From Quadrisphaera sp. DSM 44207 (GTDB lineage: Bacteria; Actinomycetota; Actinomycetes; Actinomycetales; Quadrisphaeraceae), in contig NZ_FNKA01000003.1 in the NCBI RefSeq assembly GCF_900101335.1, forward strand, positions 434,001 to 498,000: a stretch of DNA of 64,000 nt, written 5' to 3'. The notes beneath the pieces were generated by a model. It saw only the letters and a program-made list of their open reading frames with translations, searched no databases and was not told the DNA's origin. The translations under genes and the position numbers were made by a program. Below are positions 58,798 through 64,000 of this stretch, one piece after another (position 1 is the first letter of the stretch; each line of letters starts with the position of its first letter).

Positions 58798-59934
58798 GTG
58801 GCAGCCGTCGACCTCCCCGCCGAGATCTCCTCCCTGCGCAGCACCTACGAGGCGATCCGGCAGGTCAGCGACGTCGACGCCCTGCGGGCGACGGTCGCGG
58901 AGCTGTCCGAGCAGGCCGCCGCTCCTGACCTGTGGAACGACGTCGAGAAGGCCCAGCAGGTCACGAGCCGGCTCTCGCACACGCAGGCCCAGCTGGAGCG
59001 CCTCGAGCGCATGGGCGCGCGCGTCGACGACCTGGAGACCCTCGTCGAGATGGCCGACGAGGCCGACACCGAGGGCGACGCCGCCACGGCCGCCGAGACG
59101 CGCGCCGAGGCCGAGCGCGAGCTCGCCGGCCTGCGCGCCGCCCTGGGCGAGCTGGAGGTGCGTACCCTGCTCTCCGGCGAGTACGACGAGCGCGAGGCCC
59201 TGGTGACCGTGCGCGCGGAGGCCGGCGGCGTCGACGCCGCCGACTTCGCGGAGATGCTGCTGCGCATGTACCTGCGCTGGGCCGAGCGGCACGGCTACAA
59301 GACCGAGGTGATGGACACCTCCTACGCCGAGGAGGCCGGCATCAAGTCGGCCACCGTGGCGGTGCACGCCCCCTACGCCTACGGCACCCTCTCCGTCGAG
59401 CAGGGCACGCACCGGCTGGTGCGGATCTCCCCGTTCGACAACCAGGGGCGGCGCCAGACCTCCTTCGCGGGGGTGGAGGTGCTGCCGGTGACCGAGGAGA
59501 CCGATCACATCGACATCCCGGAGTCCGACATCCGGGTCGACGTCTTCCGCTCCTCGGGGCCGGGCGGGCAGTCGGTGAACACCACCGACTCCGCGGTGCG
59601 GATCACGCACCTGCCCACCGGCATCGTCGTCTCCTGCCAGAACGAGAAGTCCCAGCTGCAGAACAAGGCCGCGGCGCTGCGGGTGCTGCAGGCCCGCCTG
59701 CTCGTGAGGGCCAAGGAGGAGCGGCAGGCCGAGCTCGACGCGCTCAAGGGCGCGGACTCCGGCAGCTGGGGCAACCAGATGCGCTCCTACGTGCTGAACC
59801 CGTACCAGATGGTCAAGGACCTGCGCACCGAGCACGAGGTCGGCAACCCGGTGCCCGTCTTCGACGGCGAGATCGACGACTTCCTCGAGGCCGGCATCCG
59901 CTGGCGCCGCCAGCGCGAGCGCGTCAGCGCCTGA
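58798..59934 (+). CDS. prfB: Peptide chain release factor 2
   Basis: RF2 terminates translation at UGA and UAA. The 378-residue protein has the SPF stop-codon-reading motif (RISPFDNQG) and the catalytic GGQ loop ([18 protein letters not shown]). There is no internal UGA frameshift site as in E. coli prfB; the reading frame is continuous. The GTG is 8 nt after TACCCT (58784-58789). Followed by ftsE, ftsX and smpB as in other actinobacteria. Confidence 0.96.
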   Translation: MAAVDLPAEISSLRSTYEAIRQVSDVDALRATVAELSEQAAAPDLWNDVEKAQQVTSRLSHTQAQLERLERMGARVDDLETLVEMADEADTEGDAATAAETRAEAERELAGLRAALGELEVRTLLSGEYDEREALVTVRAEAGGVDAADFAEMLLRMYLRWAERHGYKTEVMDTSYAEEAGIKSATVAVHAPYAYGTLSVEQGTHRLVRISPFDNQGRRQTSFAGVEVLPVTEETDHIDIPESDIRVDVFRSSGPGGQSVNTTDSAVRITHLPTGIVVSCQNEKSQLQNKAAALRVLQARLLVRAKEERQAELDALKGADSGSWGNQMRSYVLNPYQMVKDLRTEHEVGNPVPVFDGEIDDFLEAGIRWRRQRERVSA

Positions 59935-60155
59935 GCGCGGGCGCCCCCGGCGGCGACGGCGGGACGGCGCGCGCCCGCCGACACGCCGGGCGGAATCACC
60001 TCACTCCTGGCGATCGGATGCGTACTGTCAGCAGCGGCCAGGAGAGCTGCGCGGGCGCCCCGCGCGACGGTTCAGCGGGCCCGCCGGCGGCGACGCGCAC
60101 CGGCGGCCTGGACGCCGTTCCGGACCCCGAGGACTGGCCGGGCTGCTGAGAGCAC
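59935..60155 (+). promoter_or_regulatory. prfB-ftsE intergenic region with candidate ftsE promoter
   Basis: In this 221-bp gap TACTGT (60023-60028) is a good -10 candidate, with TCACTC (60001-60006) as a weak -35. That would give ftsE a leader of about 120 nt. A 43-codon frame (60018-60149) crosses the same site but has no ribosome site and is not called. Confidence 0.45.
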
Positions 60156-60845
<690 letters not shown>

Positions 60846-60900
60846 CGCGACCGAGCCCCCACCCCGACGACCCGTTCCCCCAGGCGGAGGAGGAGCCCCC

Positions 60901-61815
60901 GTGCGCCTGCAGTACATCCTCGGCGAGATCCTCGTCGGCCTGCGCCGCAACACCGCGATGACCGTCTCGGTGGTGCTGGTCACCTTCGTCTCCCTCGTCT
61001 TCGTCGGCGCCGGCGCCCTGCTGCAGATGCAGATCGCCCAGATGAAGGGCTACTGGTACGACCGCGTGCAGGTGTCGATCTACCTGTGCGTGGCCGACAG
61101 CGAGGCGCCCACCTGCACGGCCGGGGAGGTCACCCAGGCGCAGCGCGAGGAGGTGGTCGCGGCGCTGGACTCCCCGACGCTCGCGCCCTACGTCGAGGAG
61201 CACTGGTTCGAGTCCAAGGAGGAGGCCTTCGGGCGCTTCCAGGAGCAGTTCGCCGGCACGGCCATCGCCGACTCAGCGACGGCCGACCAGATGCCGGAGT
61301 CCTACCGCGTCAAGCTCGTCGACCCCACCCAGTACGACGTCGTCAGCCAGTACTTCGCCGGCGTGCAGGGCGTGGAGGAGGTCCAGGACCAGCGGCGCGT
61401 GCTCGATCGCTTCTTCGCGGTGCTCAACGTGCTCACCGCGGTCTCCGGCGGCTTCGCCGTCGTGATGATCGCCGCGGCGGCGCTGCTCATCGCCACGACG
61501 ATCCGGCTGGCGGCCTACAGCCGCCGCCGCGAGACCGGGATCATGCGCCTGGTCGGCGCGAGCAAGGCGCTGATCCAGCTGCCGTTCCTCCTCGAGGGCG
61601 TGCTCGCCGCCGTCGTCGGCGCCGCCCTGGCGACGGCCGCGCTGTGGGCCGGCGTGCGCTTCGGCGTGCAGGGCTGGCTGGTGGAGGTGCTGCCGCTGTT
61701 CAGCTACATCGGCACCGCGCAGGTCTGGCTCGTGGCGCCGCTGCTGTTCGCGGTGGGCGTGCTGCTCTCCGGCGCGGCGTCCGTGGTGACGCTCTCGCGC
61801 TACCTCAGGGTGTGA
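60901..61815 (+). CDS. ftsX: Cell-division protein FtsX
   Basis: The 304-residue permease-like protein has a cytoplasmic start ([16 protein letters not shown]), one span, a large extracellular domain with two Cys ([13 protein letters not shown]) and three more spans. The loop [13 protein letters not shown] is typical. It transmits FtsE ATP hydrolysis to a periplasmic hydrolase. GTG start after GAGGAGGAGC. The M23 peptidase gene overlaps its stop as GTGA. Confidence 0.95.
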   Translation: MRLQYILGEILVGLRRNTAMTVSVVLVTFVSLVFVGAGALLQMQIAQMKGYWYDRVQVSIYLCVADSEAPTCTAGEVTQAQREEVVAALDSPTLAPYVEEHWFESKEEAFGRFQEQFAGTAIADSATADQMPESYRVKLVDPTQYDVVSQYFAGVQGVEEVQDQRRVLDRFFAVLNVLTAVSGGFAVVMIAAAALLIATTIRLAAYSRRRETGIMRLVGASKALIQLPFLLEGVLAAVVGAALATAALWAGVRFGVQGWLVEVLPLFSYIGTAQVWLVAPLLFAVGVLLSGAASVVTLSRYLRV

Positions 61816-63206
61816 GCGTGGGCTCGCCGCGCCACCGCCTGGAGGGCCCGGCCCGCGTCCGCCCGGCCGGCTCCCGCGCCGGGCGCGGCTCGCGGGCGCC
61901 GGGCCCTCGGCACGCGGCGCCGGCGGGCCGCCGCACCGGGGCGGCCTGGCGGGGGAGCGCGGGCGTCGCCGTCCTGCTGGCCGCCTCCCTGGCCGTGCCC
62001 GCGGGGGCCGCGGACGCGCAGAGCAGCCGGGAGCTGCGCCGCAAGCAGCAGGCGCTGGCCCAGAGCCTGCGCGAGGCGCGCGAGCAGCTGGACGAGGTCA
62101 GCGAGGCCGCCGTGCGGGCGTCCGCCGAGCTCGCCGACGTCCAGGCGCGCCAGCCGCAGGCGCAGGCGGAGCTGGACGCCGCGCAGGCGCAGGTGGTGGC
62201 CGCCCGCGAGCGCGACGCCGAGCTCGCCCGCCAGCTGGCCGCGGCCGAGCAGGCCGAGCAGGTCGCCGTCGCGGCGCTGGAGGAGGGCGTGGCGGAGATC
62301 GCGCAGACCGAGCGCTCTCTGGCCCGCATCGCCTCCGCCGCGTACCGCTCCGGCGGGGTGGACGCCGGCCTGGCCGTGGCCCTGGACGCCGAGAGCCCCG
62401 ACGACTTCACCGAGCGCACCGTCATGCTCGACGCCGCGCTGCGGGCCCAGGCCGGTGCGCTGTCGCGGCTGCAGGAGCAGCGCGCCGTGGACAGCCACCA
62501 GCGCTCCCGCCTGGAGGCCGTGCGCGCGCAGGTCGCGGTGCTGCGCCAGCAGGCCGCGGACAACCTCGTCCTCACCCAGCGGGCCGAGCGGGCCGCCGCC
62601 GAGCGCAAGGCCGAGGTCGACGCGCTGGCCGCCGCCAAGGCGCAGGCCCTGGCGACCCTGGAGCAGGACAAGGCCGCCTTCGAGGCGCGGATCGCCGCCG
62701 AGCAGACCACCAGCGACGAGATCGCCCGCGAGCTGCAGGCGCGGGAGGCGGCCGCGGCGGCGGCCCGCGCCAGCTCGGGCGGCGCGCCTCCGGCCGTGAC
62801 GCCCAGCGGCGGCGTCCTGCAGCGGCCCGTGACCAGCACGCGGGTGACCTCCGGCTTCGGCTGGCGCACCCACCCCGTGTACGGCACGCGCAAGCTGCAC
62901 GCGGGCACCGACTACGGCGTCGGCTGCGGCACCCCGGTGTACGCGGCCGCCGACGGCGAGGTGGTGCGGGCGGGCGGCGCCTCCGGCTACGGCAACATCC
63001 TCGTCATCGACCACGGCGTCGTGGCGGGCCGGCCGGTCGCGACGGCGTACGCGCACCTGCGCGGCTTCGCCGTCCCGACCGGCGCGCGGGTCCAGCGCGG
63101 GCAGCTGGTGGCCTACTCGGGCGACACCGGCGTCGGCACCGGCTGCCACCTGCACTTCGAGGTGCGCGTCTCCGGCAGCCCGGTCGACGCCCTCGACTGG
63201 CTCTGA
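61812..63206 (+). CDS. EnvC-like M23 peptidase with long coiled coil
   Basis: The 464-residue secreted protein has a signal ([20 protein letters not shown]), about 220 residues of Ala/Gln/Glu coiled coil, then a LytM/M23 domain with zinc ligands in [14 protein letters not shown] and CHLHFEV. All ligands are present, so it should be an active endopeptidase. The GTGA overlap with ftsX and the EnvC-like layout mark it as the hydrolase controlled by FtsEX; mycobacteria use RipC here. GTG 61818 is an alternative start. Confidence 0.92.
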   Translation: MSVGSPRHRLEGPARVRPAGSRAGRGSRAPGPRHAAPAGRRTGAAWRGSAGVAVLLAASLAVPAGAADAQSSRELRRKQQALAQSLREAREQLDEVSEAAVRASAELADVQARQPQAQAELDAAQAQVVAARERDAELARQLAAAEQAEQVAVAALEEGVAEIAQTERSLARIASAAYRSGGVDAGLAVALDAESPDDFTERTVMLDAALRAQAGALSRLQEQRAVDSHQRSRLEAVRAQVAVLRQQAADNLVLTQRAERAAAERKAEVDALAAAKAQALATLEQDKAAFEARIAAEQTTSDEIARELQAREAAAAAARASSGGAPPAVTPSGGVLQRPVTSTRVTSGFGWRTHPVYGTRKLHAGTDYGVGCGTPVYAAADGEVVRAGGASGYGNILVIDHGVVAGRPVATAYAHLRGFAVPTGARVQRGQLVAYSGDTGVGTGCHLHFEVRVSGSPVDALDWL

Positions 63207-63217
63207 CGCCGCGCACC

Positions 63218-63279
63218 GCACTCCGCGGGCGGAGTGCGCTCCGAGTCCCCGCCGGGACCGCACTTCGCCCGCGGAGTGC
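63218..63279. repeat. Two palindromes at 42-bp spacing before smpB
   Basis: GCACTCCGCGGGCGGAGTGC (63218-63237) is a palindrome with 9-bp arms. A near-copy, GCACTTCGCCCGCGGAGTGC, starts at 63260, exactly 42 bp later. Both share GCACT...AGTGC outer arms with the array at 3244-3347 but differ inside, with paired changes. The array lies between the M23 peptidase gene and smpB. Confidence 0.75.
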
Positions 63280-63343
63280 GCTGGACGGCGTCCGTAGACT
63301 CGGAGGGCCGCGGCGCAGGGCCGGTGGACGACGAGGAGGCGCT

Positions 63344-63820
63344 GTGCCCAGGGAGAACGGGCGGAAGGTCGTCGCGACCAACCGCAAGGCCCGGCACGAC
63401 TACGCCGTCGAGGACGTCTACGAGGCCGGCCTGGTGCTGCTGGGCACCGAGGTGAAGTCGCTGCGCCAGGGCCGCGCCTCCCTCGTCGACGGCTTCGCCA
63501 GCGTCGAGGGCGGCGAGGCGTGGCTGGAGGGCGTGCACATCCCCGAGTACGCCGAGGGCACCTGGACCAACCACGAGCCGCGGCGCAAGCGCAAGCTGCT
63601 GCTGCACGCCGCCGAGATCGCCAAGATGGCCAACGCCTCCGCCGAGGCCGGCTACACCCTCGTGCCGCTGTCGCTGTACTTCAAGGACGGCAGGGCGAAG
63701 GTCGAGATCGCGGTCGCGCGGGGCAAGCGCACGTACGACAAGCGCCAGGCGCTGCGCGAGAAGCAGGACGCCCGCGAGGCCCAGCGCGCCATGTCGCTGC
63801 GCACCCGCCGCGGCGAGTAG
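63344..63820 (+). CDS. smpB: SsrA-binding protein
   Basis: The 158-residue protein binds tmRNA for trans-translation. Motifs include [46 protein letters not shown] and the C-terminal [23 protein letters not shown] tail. GTG start with GACGAGGAGG upstream; TAGACT at 63295-63300 is a likely -10. The tmRNA gene, often next to smpB, was not seen in the remaining 180 bp. Confidence 0.95.
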   Translation: MPRENGRKVVATNRKARHDYAVEDVYEAGLVLLGTEVKSLRQGRASLVDGFASVEGGEAWLEGVHIPEYAEGTWTNHEPRRKRKLLLHAAEIAKMANASAEAGYTLVPLSLYFKDGRAKVEIAVARGKRTYDKRQALREKQDAREAQRAMSLRTRRGE

Positions 63821-63880
63821 CGCCCGAGGCGGCGCGGCGCGGCGGGAACACCGCGGCCCGGCGCCGCGCTGGCACCGGAC

Positions 63881-64000
63881 ATGCGAGCTGTCTACCAGGA
63901 GTCCTTCGGCGGTCCCGACGTCCTGCAGGTGGGGGAGCGCCCCGACCCGCTGGTGGGCCCCGACACCGTCCTCGTGCGCGTGCAGGCGGCCGGGGTGAAC
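63881..64000 (+). CDS. Quinone oxidoreductase/zinc-type alcohol dehydrogenase, N-terminal part
   Basis: The frame from the ATG at 63881 is open to the window end: RAVYQESFGGPDVLQVGERP, then GPDTVLVRVQAAGVN. This is the GroES-like start of the MDR family (NADPH:quinone reductase type). Only 40 codons are present, so the NAD(P)-binding domain and true substrate class cannot be judged. Confidence 0.85.
   Translation, partial: MRAVYQESFGGPDVLQVGERPDPLVGPDTVLVRVQAAGVN

Noticed and set aside
58798-59934. Programmed frameshift in prfB
   Set aside because: The RF2 frame is continuous from the GTG to the stop, with no internal UGA.
60018-60149. 43-codon frame (MRTVSSGQESCAG...DWPGC) between prfB and ftsE
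   Set aside because: It has no ribosome site, and the best ftsE -10 box (TACTGT, 60023-60028) lies inside its first codons, so the mRNA would begin after its start.
63821-63880. tmRNA gene next to smpB
   Set aside because: The 60-bp gap is too short, and the oxidoreductase begins at 63881.

Overview
The window is very GC-rich DNA from an actinobacterium. GTG starts dominate, genes often overlap as GTGA, and actinobacterial marker families are present: WhiB7, mycoredoxin, MoeZ, AdnAB, DUF3117, DUF3107 and a SigE-HtrA-TatB block. From memory of the Mycobacterium tuberculosis map, most genes fall into three conserved blocks. These are dapD to the MgtE-like protein (about Rv1201-Rv1234), rhlE to whiB7 (about Rv3211-Rv3197A) and prfB to smpB (about Rv3105-Rv3100). 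Genus cannot be fixed from this sequence; a Kineosporiales or Micrococcales-like organism is my guess. I saw no tRNA, rRNA, CRISPR array, transposase or integrase.

Layout. 1-9.5 kb: lysine/diaminopimelate genes (dapD, dapE), an MBL hydrolase with a MarR regulator, a LOG-family protein, a DivIVA-domain protein, 3-methyladenine glycosylase, leucyl aminopeptidase and an O-methyltransferase with no normal start codon. 9.5-20 kb: envelope stress and translocation (sigE, htrA, tatB), the Fe-S carrier mrp, an orphan PilB-type ATPase, an MgtE-like protein, PhzF and Dps. 20-35 kb: aminopeptidase P, a multicopper oxidase translationally linked to a signal peptidase, a lytic transglycosylase, PHP phosphatase, a RecB-type nuclease, a Rieske protein, a DEAD helicase, small stress membrane proteins, a DUF3152 lipoprotein and MoeZ. 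36-39.5 kb: a five-gene cluster of SipW-type signal peptidase plus TasA/camelysin-like secreted proteins. 39.6-47.3 kb: idi, an alkyltransferase-like protein and the AdnA/AdnB helicase-nuclease. 47.25-50.86 kb: a lower-GC islet. 50.8-64 kb: EEP phosphatase, phosphotransferase, nudC, mycoredoxin, uvrD2, whiB7 with a regulatory leader, AIM24-like protein, prfB, ftsEX with an M23 peptidase, smpB, and the start of an oxidoreductase.

The best candidate for an undescribed system is the islet. It encodes an 88-residue single-span peptide precursor, then a strong hairpin, an ABC ATPase, a multi-span permease, a two-span small membrane protein and a membrane-embedded HExxH (site-2-protease-like) peptidase. 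It sits directly after adnB, whose C-terminal nuclease motif is shortened and whose last residues are encoded in islet-like DNA. The composition, rare TTA codons and a 5-bp duplication that shifts the permease frame all set it apart from its surroundings.

Genome-wide habits are also visible. At least sixteen genes have a TANNNT (or CANNNT) hexamer 6-8 nt before the start codon, the pattern expected of leaderless mRNAs. Several intergenic gaps carry GCAC...GTGC palindromes repeated at exact 21, 32 or 42 bp periods.
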